Source of the DNA: Pseudomonadota bacterium
GTDB lineage: Bacteria; Pseudomonadota; Gammaproteobacteria; Burkholderiales; Burkholderiaceae_C
Length of the DNA stretch: 64,000 nucleotides
Direction: 5' to 3'
Assembly: GCA_963204815.1 (NCBI GenBank)
Contig: CAUJHQ010000105.1
Span: forward strand, 62,001-126,000
Part shown: positions 33,985 to 43,854 of the stretch, piece after piece
How the letters are laid out: every line of letters starts with the position of its first letter
How positions within the stretch are numbered: the stretch's first letter is position 1
Made by a program: the position numbers and the translations under genes
The notes under the pieces: generated by a model
What the model saw: the letters and a program-made list of their open reading frames with translations, nothing else
Told to the model about the DNA's origin: nothing
Databases searched by the model: none

Positions 33985-35190
33985 ATGACCGAGGCCTATC
34001 TCTACGACCACGTGCGCACGCCGCGCGGCAAGGGCAAGAAGGACGGATCGCTGCACCAGGCCAGCCCCGTGTGGCTGCTGCGCACGCTGCTGAAGGCGAT
34101 GCAGGCCCGCCTGGACCTGGACACCGCGCTCGTCGACGACGTCGTGCTCGGCTGTGTCACGCCGGTGGGCGAGCAGGGCGCCGACATCGCGCGCACCGCG
34201 GTGCTCGACGCCGAATGGGCGCAGACGGTGGCCGGCGTCACGCAGAGCCGCTTCTGCGCCAGCGGGCTGGAATCGATCAACCTCGCCGCGGCCAAGGTGA
34301 AGAGCGGCTGGGAAGACCTGGTCGTCGCGGGCGGCGTGGAAAGCATGAGCCGCTGGCCGATGGGCAGCGACGGCGGCGCCTGGTTCATGGACCCGCGCGT
34401 CAACCAGAAGCTGGGCTTCGTGCCGCAGGGCGTGGGCGCCGACCTCATCGCCACGATGGAAGGCTGGGGCCGCGCCGACGTCGACGGCTTCGCGCTGCGC
34501 TCGCACCAGAAGGCCGCCGCCGCGCGCGCCGACGGGCGCTTCAAGCGGTCGGTCGTGCCCGTGACCGACATCGCCGGCCTCACGATGCTGGCCGAGGACG
34601 AGACGATCCGCGCCAATGCCTCGCTGGAGGCGATGGCCAAGCTCGACCCCAGCTTTGCGATGATGGGCCAGATGGGCTTCGACGCCACGGCGCTGCGCCG
34701 CTACACCACGGTGGAGCGCATCACGCACGTTCACCACGCGGGCAACTCGTCGGGCATCGTCGACGGCGCGGCGCTGATGCTGGTGGGCTCGAAGGAGGGC
34801 GGCGCAAAGGCCGGGCTGAAGCCGCGCGCGCGCGTGCGCGCCGCGGCGGTGATCGGCAGCGAGCCGACCATCATGCTCACCGGCCCCACGCCGGCCTGCC
34901 GCAAGGCGCTGGCGAAGGCCGGCATGGCCGCAAGCGACATCGATCTGTGGGAGATCAACGAGGCCTTCGCCGTCGTGCCCATGAAGACGGCACGCGACCT
35001 CGGCATCGACCTCGATCGCGTCAACGTCAACGGCGGCTCCATCGCCATGGGGCACCCGCTGGGGGCCACCGGCTGCATCATCCTGGGCACCCTGCTCGAC
35101 GAGCTGGAGCGCCGCAACCTCGCCACCGGCTGCGCCACGCTGTGCGTGGGCGGCGGCATGGGCATCGCCACCATCATCGAGAGGGTCTGA
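33985..35190 (+). CDS. Thiolase (acetyl-CoA C-acyltransferase)
   Basis: A 401-residue thiolase with the nucleophile Cys91 ([11 protein letters not shown]), the conserved NEAFAVVP histidine loop region, [17 protein letters not shown] (His near 355) and the second catalytic Cys in CVGGGMG near 383. It would cleave a 3-ketoacyl-CoA to acetyl-CoA and a shortened acyl-CoA. It sits seven bases after the aldehyde dehydrogenase and two bases before the FadB-like gene, so it forms a FadA-FadB-type pair with the latter. Confidence 0.94.
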   Translation: MTEAYLYDHVRTPRGKGKKDGSLHQASPVWLLRTLLKAMQARLDLDTALVDDVVLGCVTPVGEQGADIARTAVLDAEWAQTVAGVTQSRFCASGLESINLAAAKVKSGWEDLVVAGGVESMSRWPMGSDGGAWFMDPRVNQKLGFVPQGVGADLIATMEGWGRADVDGFALRSHQKAAAARADGRFKRSVVPVTDIAGLTMLAEDETIRANASLEAMAKLDPSFAMMGQMGFDATALRRYTTVERITHVHHAGNSSGIVDGAALMLVGSKEGGAKAGLKPRARVRAAAVIGSEPTIMLTGPTPACRKALAKAGMAASDIDLWEINEAFAVVPMKTARDLGIDLDRVNVNGGSIAMGHPLGATGCIILGTLLDELERRNLATGCATLCVGGGMGIATIIERV

Positions 35191-35192
35191 GC

Positions 35193-37328
35193 ATGGGCAA
35201 CGTTGTGACGCTCGACGTGGGCAGCGACGGCATCCTCGTCGCCACGATGAACCTGCCGGGCCGGCCGATGAACGTGGTCGGCGACGAGTTGATGGCCGGC
35301 ATCGCCGAGGCCATGGCGCGCCTGGCCGACCCCGCCGTCCAGGGCCTGGTGCTGACCAGCGGCAAGGCCGACTTCTGTGCCGGCGGCGACCTCGACCGCA
35401 TGTCGAAGTGGAGCACGCCGGAAGAGCCGTTCGAGATGTCGATGGCGATGAAGCGCGTGCTGCGCCAGCTGGAAACGCAGGGCAAGCCGGCGGTCGCGGC
35501 CCTCAACGGCCATGCGCTCGGCGGCGGGCTGGAGATCGCGCTCGCCTTTCACGCCCGCTTCGCGATCGACGACCCGCGGCTCAAGATCGGCCAGCCCGAG
35601 GTGAAGCTGGGCCTGCTGCCCGGCGGCGGCGGCACCGTGCGGCTGCCGCGGCTGGTGGGCATCCAGCAGGCGCTGCAGATCTGCGCCGAAGGCAACGACC
35701 TCACGCCGCAGAAGGCGCTGGCGATGGGCCTGCTCGCCGGCCTGGCGAAGGACCGCGACGACCTGATGGCGCAGGCCAAGGCCTGGATCGTTGCGCACCC
35801 GAAGGCGCAGCAGCCCTGGGACGCACCGAAGTTCCGCTTCCCCGGCGGCGACTCGCGCGCGCCGGCGGTGGCGCAGATGTTCTCGATCGCGCCTTCGATC
35901 GCGGCACAGAAGAGCTGGGGCAACTACCCGGCCGTGCAGCACATCATGAGCAGCATCTTCGAGGGCGGCCTGCTCGACTTCGAAGCCGCCTGCGTGGTGG
36001 AGAGCCGCTACTTCGCCGCCTGCGTGATGTCGCAGGAGTCGAAGAACATCATCAACACGCTGTGGTACCAGCTGAACGCCATCAAGAAGGGCGCTTCGCG
36101 GCCGGCGGGCGTGCCGCCTTCGAAGGTGAAGAAGCTCGGCATCCTGGGCGCCGGCATGATGGGCGCGGGCATCGCCTACGTGTCGGCCAAGGCCGGCATC
36201 GACGTCGTCCTGCTCGACACGAGCCAGGAAGCCGCCGACAAGGGCAAGGCCTACTCGCAGGGCCTGCTCGACAAGGCAGTGAAGAAGGGCCGCAGCACGG
36301 CCGAGAAGCGCGACGCGCTGCTGGCGAAGATCACGCCCACCACCGACTACGCGAAGCTCGACGGCTGCGACCTCGTCATCGAAGCCGTCTTCGAGGACCG
36401 CGCCATCAAGGCCGACGTCACGAAGAAGGCGGAAGCCGTGATCGCGCCGCAGGCCGTGTTCGCGTCCAACACCAGCACGCTGCCGATCACCGGCCTGGCG
36501 CAGGCGAGCGCGCGGCCGAAGCACTTCATCGGCCTGCACTTCTTCAGTCCGGTCGACAAGATGCCGCTGGTGGAGATCATCGTCGGCAAGGACACCGGCG
36601 ACGAGACGCTGGCCAGGGGCTTCGACTACGTGCTGCAGATCGGCAAGACGCCGATCGTCGTCAACGACAGCCGCGGCTTCTACACCAGCCGCGTCTTCGG
36701 CACCTACGTGATGGAAGGCATCGCGATGCTGAAGGAGGGCGTGCACCCGCGCAGCATCGAGGTGGCGGGCCTGCAGGCCGGCATGCCGATGCCGCCGCTC
36801 GCGCTGCAGGACGAGGTGTCGCTGAGCCTGGGCCTGCACGTGGCCGACCAGACGAAGAAGGACCTCGCCGCCGAAGGCAAGGCCTACACCGAGCATCCGG
36901 GCATGAGCGTGGTGCGCCAGCTGTGCGAGATCGGCCGCATCGGCAAGAAGGCCGGCAAGGGCTTCTACGACTGGGCCGACGGCGACAAGCAGCTCTGGCC
37001 CGAACTGACGAAGCTCTACCCGGTGGCCGCGCATCAGCCCGGCCAACGTGAGCTGATCGACCGCCTGATGTTCGCGCAGGCCAACGAAGCGGCGCGCTGC
37101 TTTGAAGAGAAGGTGCTGCGCTCGGTGGCCGACGCCAACGTCGGCAGCATCTTCGGCTGGGGCTTCGCGCCCTTCCACGGCGGCGCGCTGCAGTTCATCA
37201 ACGCGATGGGCGCGAAGGCCTTCGTACAGCGGGCGCGCGAACTGGCCGCGAAACACGGGCCGCGCTTCGAGCCGGCGGCGGTGGTGGTGCGGCAGGCCGA
37301 GACCGGCGGCCGCTTCATCGACGGCTGA
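35193..37328 (+). CDS. Bifunctional enoyl-CoA hydratase/3-hydroxyacyl-CoA dehydrogenase (FadB/FadJ-like)
   Basis: A 711-residue multifunctional beta-oxidation protein. The hydratase half (1-200) keeps both catalytic glutamates, Glu114 (GGGLEIA) and Glu136 (GQPEVKLG). The dehydrogenase half starts with [18 protein letters not shown] at about 313, includes [10 protein letters not shown] and the catalytic-His segment [19 protein letters not shown], and ends in two C-terminal helical domains. It makes 3-ketoacyl-CoA for the adjoining thiolase. It is translated from ATG 35193, two bases after the thiolase stop. Confidence 0.95.
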   Translation: MGNVVTLDVGSDGILVATMNLPGRPMNVVGDELMAGIAEAMARLADPAVQGLVLTSGKADFCAGGDLDRMSKWSTPEEPFEMSMAMKRVLRQLETQGKPAVAALNGHALGGGLEIALAFHARFAIDDPRLKIGQPEVKLGLLPGGGGTVRLPRLVGIQQALQICAEGNDLTPQKALAMGLLAGLAKDRDDLMAQAKAWIVAHPKAQQPWDAPKFRFPGGDSRAPAVAQMFSIAPSIAAQKSWGNYPAVQHIMSSIFEGGLLDFEAACVVESRYFAACVMSQESKNIINTLWYQLNAIKKGASRPAGVPPSKVKKLGILGAGMMGAGIAYVSAKAGIDVVLLDTSQEAADKGKAYSQGLLDKAVKKGRSTAEKRDALLAKITPTTDYAKLDGCDLVIEAVFEDRAIKADVTKKAEAVIAPQAVFASNTSTLPITGLAQASARPKHFIGLHFFSPVDKMPLVEIIVGKDTGDETLARGFDYVLQIGKTPIVVNDSRGFYTSRVFGTYVMEGIAMLKEGVHPRSIEVAGLQAGMPMPPLALQDEVSLSLGLHVADQTKKDLAAEGKAYTEHPGMSVVRQLCEIGRIGKKAGKGFYDWADGDKQLWPELTKLYPVAAHQPGQRELIDRLMFAQANEAARCFEEKVLRSVADANVGSIFGWGFAPFHGGALQFINAMGAKAFVQRARELAAKHGPRFEPAAVVVRQAETGGRFIDG

Positions 37329-37346
37329 AGCCCCGGGTCCTTCGGC

Positions 37347-38651
37347 TTGGCCTTCTACGACGTTTTCGCGCGCGCGGTCGCGCTGGTGGGTGCCGGCGCG
37401 ATCCGCTGGCGCCGCCGCCTGGGCGAGGTGCGCACCCCGGCCGTGGGCAGCGTGCCGCAGATCCCGGTGGCGCGTCCGCAGGGGCGCGTGCCGACGCTGA
37501 AGATGCCCACCGCGCAGGGCTGGGCACCCGGGCAGTTGCCCAGCGCAGCACCGGGCCTGAAGGTGAACGCCTTCGCCGCCGATCTGAAGCACCCGCGCTG
37601 GCTCCATGTGCTGCCGAACGGCGACGTCACCGTGGCCGAGGCGCTGCAGTCGGGCGGCCGCCCGCGCACGCTGTTCGACCACGCCATCGTCGCCACGATG
37701 CGGCGCGCCGCCGCGATCGGCACCAGCCCGAACCGCATCACGCTGCTGCGCGACGCCGACGGCGACGGCGTGGCCGAGCAGCGCCACGCGATGCTGGAGA
37801 ACCTGAACCAGCCCTTCGGCATGGCGCTCGTCGGCGACACCTTCCACGTCGGCAACACCGACGGCGTGATGGCCTTCCCGTACACACCGGGCGCGACGAA
37901 GATCAGCGCGCCTGGGCGGCGCCTGGCCACCTTCAAGCCGGGTGGCCACTGGACACGCAGCCTGCTGGCCAGTGCCGACGGGCGGCGTCTGTACATCGGC
38001 GTGGGCTCGCTCAGCAACATCGGCGACCACGGCATGAAGGCCGAGGAGGGCCGCGCCTGCATCTGGGAACTGGACCTGGCCACCGAGCGCTGCCGCATCT
38101 TCGCCGGCGGCCTGCGCAACCCCGTCGGCCTGGCCTGGGAGCCGGTCACCGGCCGTCTGTGGACGGTGGTGAACGAACGCGACGGCCTGGGCGACGAGAC
38201 GCCGCCCGACTACCTGACCTCGGTGACCGACGGTGGCTTCTACGGCTGGCCGTACTGCTACTGGGGCGCCACGGTCGACGACCGCGTGCCGCACGACCCG
38301 GCGCTCGTCGCCCGCGCGCTGACGCCCGACTACGCGCTGGGCGGCCACACCGCGTCGCTCGGCCTGTGCTGGGTGCCCGCCGGCACGCTGCCGGGCTTCG
38401 ATGTCGACGGCATGGCGATCGGCCAGCACGGCTCGTGGAACCGCAGCACGCTGAGCGGCTACAAGGTGGTGTTCGTGCCCTTCGCCAACGGCCGCCCGGC
38501 AGGGCCGCCGCGCGACATCCTGTGGGGCTTCCTGGCGGCCGACGAGTCGGTGTCCTACGGCCGGCCGGTGGGCGTGGTCATCGGCCCCGACCGGCGTTCG
38601 CTGCTGGTGGCCGACGACGTGGGCGACGTCGTCTGGCGCGTGGGCGCCTGA
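37347..38651 (+). CDS. PQQ-dependent sugar/sorbosone dehydrogenase-like beta-propeller protein
   Basis: A 434-residue six-bladed propeller of the soluble quinoprotein dehydrogenase family: [20 protein letters not shown] at the first blade, [56 protein letters not shown] and [17 protein letters not shown]. The Arg-Asn-Pro and Trp-x-x-x-N-x-R motifs are those that position PQQ in family members. TTG 37347 is the first usable start after an in-frame stop at 37326. No signal peptide is clear, unusual for a PQQ enzyme. It may be the last gene of the acyl-CoA operon or a separate unit. Confidence 0.78.
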   Translation: MAFYDVFARAVALVGAGAIRWRRRLGEVRTPAVGSVPQIPVARPQGRVPTLKMPTAQGWAPGQLPSAAPGLKVNAFAADLKHPRWLHVLPNGDVTVAEALQSGGRPRTLFDHAIVATMRRAAAIGTSPNRITLLRDADGDGVAEQRHAMLENLNQPFGMALVGDTFHVGNTDGVMAFPYTPGATKISAPGRRLATFKPGGHWTRSLLASADGRRLYIGVGSLSNIGDHGMKAEEGRACIWELDLATERCRIFAGGLRNPVGLAWEPVTGRLWTVVNERDGLGDETPPDYLTSVTDGGFYGWPYCYWGATVDDRVPHDPALVARALTPDYALGGHTASLGLCWVPAGTLPGFDVDGMAIGQHGSWNRSTLSGYKVVFVPFANGRPAGPPRDILWGFLAADESVSYGRPVGVVIGPDRRSLLVADDVGDVVWRVGA

Positions 38652-39026
38652 AGTCCGCGCCGCGTTCACGCGACCTTCACGATCTTCGCCCGGGCAAACG
38701 GGTGCGGAAAGTGGTGCCACGCCAACCGACGACCCCCCAGACGTCAGGCGCATCAATGGTTGCGCGGTGCGAGCGCGATGAAACCGACCTGCGGCGGCAG
38801 TTCGGGCAGATCCTGCTCGCGCGCCCGCAGCCAGGGCCAGGTCCGCCTTGCGGCTGACGGCTGAGGCGCCCCCGCCGCCGTCCGTCGGCCTCCGAGATAC
38901 GAACCTCCTGCCCGCATCGACTTCGTTTCTACAGTTGACCCCGGTCGTTGGCCGTTTCGTCGCATGCGGCTCGTCGCCACCGCATCCGTTCAGGAAGATG
39001 CGTGCTTTGCTGCCCAGATGCCACCC
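38652..39026. other. Intergenic stretch without recognisable gene
   Basis: These 375 bases are the only gap over 300 bp. Reading frames on both strands are short or clearly accidental, and none has recognisable protein features. The DNA from here to about 40.5 kb is visibly less GC-rich than its surroundings. The stretch presumably holds the promoter of the M48 protease and may be a scar of insertion; no terminal repeats were seen. Confidence 0.6.
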
Positions 39027-40388
39027 ATGAGCACACCAACTCTTCTGCTGGCGCTGATGCGCCACATCGGCCCGTTGCTGGTGTTGTGCTGTCTGTGCCT
39101 TGGCGCGCCCGTGCACTCGGCCGAGCTTGCCCAGAGTCACACGCACGCCGGCGAAGCGAGCGTGCGCCCGCCGCTGCACATCGCACCGGTCGACGATGCC
39201 TGGCGGGCGGCGTTGCCGCGCGATGCCAAGCTGGCCACGCAGGCTTACCTGGACCGCCTACCCAAAGAAGCGGTGATGCGATCCAACGACTACGACGAGG
39301 GCGGTTACTGGCTGCAGCTTTGGGAGTTCCTGCTCGGCCTGGCCATCGCCGCGCTGATGTTGCACGGCGGCCGCTCGGCCCGAGTGCGCGATTGGGCGCA
39401 GCGCGTCGCTCGCCACGCCCTGCTGCGCGATGGCTTGTACGGGGGCGTCTACGGCCTGGCCACCGGGCTGCTGCTGCTGCCCCTGAACTTCTACCGAAGC
39501 TACTGGCGCGAGCACGGCTACGGCATGTCGCAGCAGACGGCCTTGGACTGGTGGGGCGAGTGGGTCTTGACCCTCGGCGTCGAGGTGGCCGGCACGATGG
39601 TGGCGGTCGCGCTGCTCTATGCCGTCTTCCGCCGTGCCGGCGAGCGCTGGTGGCTCTGGGGAGCGGCCGCCTGCTCCGCATTGCTGGCGTTGATGTTGCT
39701 CGTCAGCCCGGTCCTGATCGATCCGCTGTTCAACACCTACAAGCCGCTGGAGGACGGCCCGGTGCGCAGCGCTGTACTCACCATGGCGCAGTCCAACGGT
39801 GTGCCGGCTGACGAGGTCTATGCCTTCGACGCGTCGCGCCAGACCAAGCGCATCAGCGCGAATGTGAGCGGCCTGGGCAGCACAGCGGCGGTGCGGCTCA
39901 ACGACAACCTCCTCAATCGCACCTCGCTGCCCGAGATCCGTGCCGTGATGGCCCATGAGTTGGGCCACTACGTGCTCAACCACGCGCCCAAGATGTTGAT
40001 GCAGTTCGGTCTGCTGATCCTGTTCGGACTCCTGTTCTGCCACTGGGCCATGCGCCGGCTGTTTGCGCGCCATGGGCATCGCTGGGGCACGCAGGCGGTG
40101 GCCGATGTGGCTGGCTTGCCGCTGCTGGCTGCGGTGTTCTCGGTTTTCATGCTCGCGGTCACGCCGGCATTCAACAGCATCATCCGCATCCAGGAGGTCG
40201 AGGCTGACCGCTTCGGCCTGAATCTGGCCCGCGATCCGCATGGCTTTGCCGAGGTGATACTGAAACTCTCGGACTACCGCAAACCCGATCCGGGCCGCCT
40301 GGAGGAGGTGATCTTCTTCCACCATCCGAGCGCTCGGCATCGGATTCACGACGCGATGCGCTGGCGGGAGGCAATGGGGACACCCTGA
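39027..40388 (+). CDS. M48 (Ste24-like) membrane zinc metallopeptidase
   Basis: A 453-residue membrane protease of the M48 family. The zinc motif is HELGH at 310-314 with the third ligand Glu392 (VEADRFGL). Before it are a signal-like segment, four or so hydrophobic helices ([37 protein letters not shown]) and the Ste24-type stretch [18 protein letters not shown]. Two more helices follow the HELGH. Family members cleave CAAX-like or membrane-bound substrates. Codon use is less GC-biased than its neighbours, suggesting acquisition by transfer. ATG 39018 and 38964 are alternative starts. Confidence 0.85.
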   Translation: MSTPTLLLALMRHIGPLLVLCCLCLGAPVHSAELAQSHTHAGEASVRPPLHIAPVDDAWRAALPRDAKLATQAYLDRLPKEAVMRSNDYDEGGYWLQLWEFLLGLAIAALMLHGGRSARVRDWAQRVARHALLRDGLYGGVYGLATGLLLLPLNFYRSYWREHGYGMSQQTALDWWGEWVLTLGVEVAGTMVAVALLYAVFRRAGERWWLWGAAACSALLALMLLVSPVLIDPLFNTYKPLEDGPVRSAVLTMAQSNGVPADEVYAFDASRQTKRISANVSGLGSTAAVRLNDNLLNRTSLPEIRAVMAHELGHYVLNHAPKMLMQFGLLILFGLLFCHWAMRRLFARHGHRWGTQAVADVAGLPLLAAVFSVFMLAVTPAFNSIIRIQEVEADRFGLNLARDPHGFAEVILKLSDYRKPDPGRLEEVIFFHHPSARHRIHDAMRWREAMGTP

Positions 40389-40565
40389 GGGACGAGACTT
40401 GGCCGCTTGTGGCCGATCGCGGTCGCCGAGGTCCGAGGTCTCGATCGACTGCACCGGCTGCGTGGCTGTTATTGCCGGTCGAGGCCGGGCAGTCCACGCG
40501 CCATCGCCTCCCGTCTCTCTGTCAGACTCGACCCACCTGCCCATCCGCCACCCCGCACCCCAGCC

Positions 40566-41330
40566 ATGCAAGAGGTCATCACCCACCTCCGCGCCGCCAC
40601 CAGCCACCCCGGCGGCGTCGCCGTGCTCACCGGTGCCGGCATGAGCGCCGAGAGCGGCATCCCGACGTTCCGCGACGCGTTGACCGGCCTGTGGGCGCGC
40701 TTCGACCCTGCCCAACTGGCCAGCGAGGAGGGCTACCGCGAAAGCCCGCAGCGCGGCTGGGACTGGTACGCCGAGCGCCGCGCCGGCGTGCGCGCCGCAT
40801 TGCCGAACGCCGGCCACCTGGCGCTGGCCGACTTCGACCGCCGGCACCCGGGCGTGCTGCGGCTCGTCACGCAGAACGTCGACGATCTGCACCAGCGCGC
40901 TGGCGTGGCCGACACGATCCGCCTGCACGGCGACATCCTCGTCGACCGCTGGCTCGAACGCTGCCGCGAACGCCCGGCCTGCGACATCGCCGCGGCGGCG
41001 CCGGGCCGGCCGCCGCACTGCACGCGCTGCGGCAACCTGGTGCGGCCGGGCGTGGTGTGGTTCGGCGAAAGCCTGCCGGGCGGTGCGATGGAAGCGGCCA
41101 GCGAGGCGGCGCGCCGGTGCCGCGTGATGCTGGTGGTGGGCACCTCGGGCGCGGTGTGGCCGGCGGCAGGCCTGGCCGGGCAGGCCCGCCGGCACGGCGC
41201 CACCGTGGTCATCGTCAACCCGCACCCCAGCGAGATCGACGCCGAGGCGCACCACGTGCTGCGCGGCACCGCGGCCGAGGTGCTGCCGGCGCTTCTGGGG
41301 GTTGTCCCCGGGGGTGGCGAAAAGTCCTGA
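40566..41330 (+). CDS. NAD-dependent protein deacylase, sirtuin (SIR2) family
   Basis: A 254-residue sirtuin. NAD-binding GAGMSAESGIPTFRD spans 23-37, TQNVDDLHQRAG and the catalytic histidine in LHGD follow, and four cysteines in two pairs (ERCRERPAC; HCTRCG) form the zinc site. VVGTSGAVWPAAG is the second NAD motif. Tyr68 and Arg71 (WYAERR) match the Y-x-x-R pair of class III enzymes, so desuccinylase/demalonylase activity is likely besides deacetylation. The stop codon lies inside the inverted repeat that precedes the toxin-antitoxin pair. Confidence 0.92.
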   Translation: MQEVITHLRAATSHPGGVAVLTGAGMSAESGIPTFRDALTGLWARFDPAQLASEEGYRESPQRGWDWYAERRAGVRAALPNAGHLALADFDRRHPGVLRLVTQNVDDLHQRAGVADTIRLHGDILVDRWLERCRERPACDIAAAAPGRPPHCTRCGNLVRPGVVWFGESLPGGAMEAASEAARRCRVMLVVGTSGAVWPAAGLAGQARRHGATVVIVNPHPSEIDAEAHHVLRGTAAEVLPALLGVVPGGGEKS

Positions 41331-41365
41331 ACTGGACCAAAATACGCTTCATGTCCAGTTCCGGA
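41325..41365. promoter_or_regulatory. Inverted-repeat operator of the Xre/RES toxin-antitoxin pair
   Basis: tcctgaactggac (41325-41337) and gtccagttccgga (41353-41365) match as an inverted repeat at 12 of 13 positions, with an exact 9-bp core gaactggac/gtccagttc, around a 15-base A/T-richer spacer (caaaatacgcttcat). It lies nine bases before the antitoxin ATG. Its location and symmetry suit a dimeric Xre repressor controlling its own promoter. Confidence 0.7.
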
Positions 41366-41373
41366 TGGTTCGC

Positions 41374-41790
41374 ATGAGCGCCGTTCTTGCCCCCGCCGAA
41401 GCGCCGGCGGTCAGCCCCGAGCGCATGGCCGCGGCCGGCCTGCGTGCCTTCGCGCGCATCGCCGAGGCCTGGCAGCTCACGGTCGACGAGCAGCTGCGCC
41501 TGCTGGGCAAGCCGCCGCGGTCCACCTTCTTCGCGTGGCGCAAGGCGCCCGAGAAGGCGAGCCTGCCGCGCGACACGCTGGAGCGCCTGTCCAATCTGCT
41601 GGGCATCTACAAGAGCCTGCAGATCCTGCTGCCCGACACCGCCGCGGCCGACGCCTGGGTGCGCCAGCCCAACAGCGCGCCGCCGTTCGGCGGCCGCAGC
41701 GCGCTCGACCGCATGCTCGCCGGCAACGTCAGCGACCTGAACTTCGTGCGCCGCTACCTCGACGGCGTGCGCGGCGGCGGCTGGTCTTGA
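41374..41790 (+). CDS. Xre/MbcA/ParS-type antitoxin
   Basis: A 138-residue antitoxin of the Xre-COG5642 type. The N-terminal part (about 20-85) is a helix-turn-helix with RIAEAWQLTVDEQLRLLGKP and RSTFFAWRKAPEKASLP; the C-terminal part has the MbcA/ParS toxin-binding motif GGRSALDRMLAGN. It would bind the RES toxin and repress the operon. The ATG at 41374 follows the palindromic operator; the toxin start overlaps its stop by 3 bases (TTGA), giving strict coupling. Confidence 0.92.
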   Translation: MSAVLAPAEAPAVSPERMAAAGLRAFARIAEAWQLTVDEQLRLLGKPPRSTFFAWRKAPEKASLPRDTLERLSNLLGIYKSLQILLPDTAAADAWVRQPNSAPPFGGRSALDRMLAGNVSDLNFVRRYLDGVRGGGWS

Positions 41791-42500
41791 CGGCGGCGCC
41801 CGAGGTGCGGCGGGAGGACGCTGGGGAAGCACCCGCCGTCCGGCGGGTGCGGTGGTCGCAGGCCTGCCGCATCGTGCCCACGCGCTACCCGGCAATCTCC
41901 ATCTACGACCGCGTCGCCGATGCCGACGACTTCGACGCCCTCTACGCGCTGGAGGCGATGACGAACGAACGCGTGCGCAACGAGGCCGGCGACATCGAAC
42001 GCGTGCCGCGCGACGAGCGCCTGTTCGGCCCCGGCAGCGGGCCCATCATGGCCGCCTTCACGCACGTCAATACGCTGGGCAGCCGCTTCTCCGACGGCGG
42101 CTATGGCGTCTTCTACGCCGCGCGCGAGCGTGCCACCGCCGTCGCCGAGACGCGCCACCACCACGGCCACTTCCTGGCCGCCACGAAGCAGGCCGCGATG
42201 CACCTGCCGATGCGCCTGTACCACGTGCAGGTGGACGCACGCCTGCACGACCTGCGGCCCGAAGGCGCGGTCCCGGCGGCGGTCTACGAACCGGCCGACT
42301 ACGGCGCCGCGCGTGCGCTCGGCCGCCGCCTGCACGAGGCGGGCTCGGCCGGCGTCGTCTACCGCAGCGTGCGCCACGCGCGCGGCCAGTGCGTGGGCCT
42401 GTTCAGGCCGCGTGGCGCCAGCCGCTGCCTGCACGCCGCCTACCTGCTGTACGCCTGGGACGGCGAGCGCTTCACCGACGTCTACGAGAAGACCGAGTGA
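41787..42500 (+). CDS. RES-domain toxin
   Basis: A 237-residue protein with the RES fold. The family's conserved Arg (ACRIVPTRYP), Glu (TAVAETRHHH) and Ser (GVVYRSVRHARG) are all present. Characterised RES toxins degrade NAD+ and stop growth unless neutralised by their Xre antitoxin. It starts at TTG 41787, overlapping the antitoxin stop; the first ~22 residues are Glu/Ala/Arg-rich and may be untranslated if a later GTG is used. All three signature residues suggest it is active. Confidence 0.9.
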   Translation: MTAAPEVRREDAGEAPAVRRVRWSQACRIVPTRYPAISIYDRVADADDFDALYALEAMTNERVRNEAGDIERVPRDERLFGPGSGPIMAAFTHVNTLGSRFSDGGYGVFYAARERATAVAETRHHHGHFLAATKQAAMHLPMRLYHVQVDARLHDLRPEGAVPAAVYEPADYGAARALGRRLHEAGSAGVVYRSVRHARGQCVGLFRPRGASRCLHAAYLLYAWDGERFTDVYEKTE

Positions 42501-43219
42501 ACGGCACGCGCTTCGATCGCCTGGACGCACTGCGCGGCGTCGCCATCGTCTGGATGGCGGCCTTCCACTTCGCGTTCGACCTCAACTTCTACCGCCTGCT
42601 GAGGCCGTACCAGGACTTCTATCGCGACCCGTTCTGGACCTGGCAGCGGGTGTGCATCGTCACGCTGTTCCTGTTCTGCGCCGGTCTGTCGCAGGCGGTG
42701 GCGTTGCAGGCGGGGCAGGGTTGGCCGCGCTTCTGGCGCCGCTTGGCGCAGGTCGCCGGCTGTGCGCTGCTGGTGAGCCTGGGCTCGGCGCTGATGTTTC
42801 CGAACAGCTGGATCAGCTTCGGCGTGCTGCACGGCATCGCGGCGATGCTGGTGGCGTTGCGGCTGCTCGCGCCGCTGGGCGCCGCGCTGTGGCCGCTGGG
42901 TGCACTGGCGATCGCCGCGCCGCGGCTGGTGCAGGACACGTTCTTCGACACGCGCTGGACGAACTGGGTCGGCCTCGTCACGCGAAAGCCGATCACCGAA
43001 GACTTCGTCCCGGTGCTGCCCTGGCTGGGGGTCATGCTGTTCGGCCTGGCCGCCGGCCGCTGGCTGCTGGCGCACCGGCCCGGACTGCTGCAGGGTGCAC
43101 TGCCGGCTCCGGCGCAGCCGCTGGCGCTGCTGGGGCGCTGGTCGCTCAGCTTCTACATGGTGCACCAGCCGGTGTTCATCGGCGCCATCCTCGGCGGGCG
43201 CGCGCTCGGGTGGTGGTGA
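42497..43219 (+). CDS. DUF1624/heparan-alpha-glucosaminide N-acetyltransferase-like membrane protein
   Basis: A 240-residue multi-pass membrane protein starting RFDRLDALRGVAIVWMAAFH, the hallmark of the DUF1624/acyltransferase-3-like superfamily, with about seven hydrophobic segments and a C-terminal RWSLSFYMVHQPVFIGAILG. Relatives acetylate sugars or move acyl groups across membranes; the bacterial role is mostly unknown. GTG 42497 overlaps the RES toxin stop by 4 bp, so it is in the same transcript, although no functional link to the toxin is evident. Confidence 0.85.
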   Translation: MNGTRFDRLDALRGVAIVWMAAFHFAFDLNFYRLLRPYQDFYRDPFWTWQRVCIVTLFLFCAGLSQAVALQAGQGWPRFWRRLAQVAGCALLVSLGSALMFPNSWISFGVLHGIAAMLVALRLLAPLGAALWPLGALAIAAPRLVQDTFFDTRWTNWVGLVTRKPITEDFVPVLPWLGVMLFGLAAGRWLLAHRPGLLQGALPAPAQPLALLGRWSLSFYMVHQPVFIGAILGGRALGWW

Positions 43220-43224
43220 AGCGC

Positions 43225-43230
43225 TAGGAT
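43225..43230 (+). promoter_or_regulatory. Candidate -10 of the nitrile hydratase operon
   Basis: TAGGAT followed by six bases and the ATG. Transcription from it would start at or near the start codon, giving a leaderless or near-leaderless mRNA. The same spacing is seen at rlmB. Confidence 0.35.
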
Positions 43231-43236
43231 GCCGCG

Positions 43237-43854
43237 ATGGCGCACGACCACCCTCACGATCACGACCACGATCACAGCGAGATCGGCCCGATGGACCTGC
43301 GCGTGCGCGCCCTCGAGACCGTGCTGGCGCAGAAGGGCTACATCGACCCCGCCGCGCTCGACGCGCTGATCGACACCTACCAGACGCGCATCGGCCCGTG
43401 CAACGGCGCGCGCGTCGTCGCCAAGGCCTGGGTCGACCCGGCCTACCGCCGCTGGCTGCTGGAAGACGCCACCGCGGCCATCGCCTCGCTCGGCTACAGC
43501 GGCCGCCAGGGCGAGCACATGGTGGTGGTGGAGAACACGCCCGAGCGCCACCACATGGTGGTCTGCACGCTGTGCAGCTGCTACCCGTGGCCCGTGCTCG
43601 GCCTGCCGCCCACCTGGTACAAGAGCGCGCCGTACCGCTCGCGCGCGGTGCGCGACCCGCGCGGCGTGCTGGCCGATTTCGGCGTCACGCTGCCGGCCGG
43701 CACCGAGATCCGCGTATGGGACTCCACCGCCGAAGTGCGCTACCTGGTGCTGCCGATGCGCCCCGCCGGCACCGAGGCGCTGGGCGAGGAAGCGCTGGCC
43801 GCGCTGGTGACGCGCGACTCGATGATCGGCACCGGCCTGCCGCGCCAGCCATGA
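43237..43854 (+). CDS. nthA: Nitrile hydratase alpha subunit, cobalt type
   Basis: A 205-residue alpha subunit of nitrile hydratase, which hydrates nitriles to amides. The metal-binding claw reads CTLCSC (Cys110, Cys113, Ser114, Cys115); Thr at the second position marks the cobalt type (iron enzymes have Ser). The downstream [20 protein letters not shown] is typical. The N-terminus is a His/Asp-rich tail ([14 protein letters not shown]), which could collect cobalt. It is followed by beta and activator genes with 4-bp overlaps. Confidence 0.96.
   Translation: MAHDHPHDHDHDHSEIGPMDLRVRALETVLAQKGYIDPAALDALIDTYQTRIGPCNGARVVAKAWVDPAYRRWLLEDATAAIASLGYSGRQGEHMVVVENTPERHHMVVCTLCSCYPWPVLGLPPTWYKSAPYRSRAVRDPRGVLADFGVTLPAGTEIRVWDSTAEVRYLVLPMRPAGTEALGEEALAALVTRDSMIGTGLPRQP

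Noticed and set aside
38753-38980. A 75-codon minus-strand frame in the gene-free gap
   Set aside because: No ribosome binding site, no recognisable motif, and composition like a shadow frame.
34731-39179. A 1482-codon open frame on the minus strand
   Set aside because: It is antisense to the thiolase, FadB-like and propeller genes, has no recognisable domain, and consists of the low-complexity Arg/His/Ala/Val composition typical of shadow frames in GC-rich DNA.
41302-41373. Earlier start of the antitoxin at 41302
   Set aside because: It would put the coding start inside the sirtuin gene and translate through the palindromic operator; the ATG at 41374 is at the expected distance.
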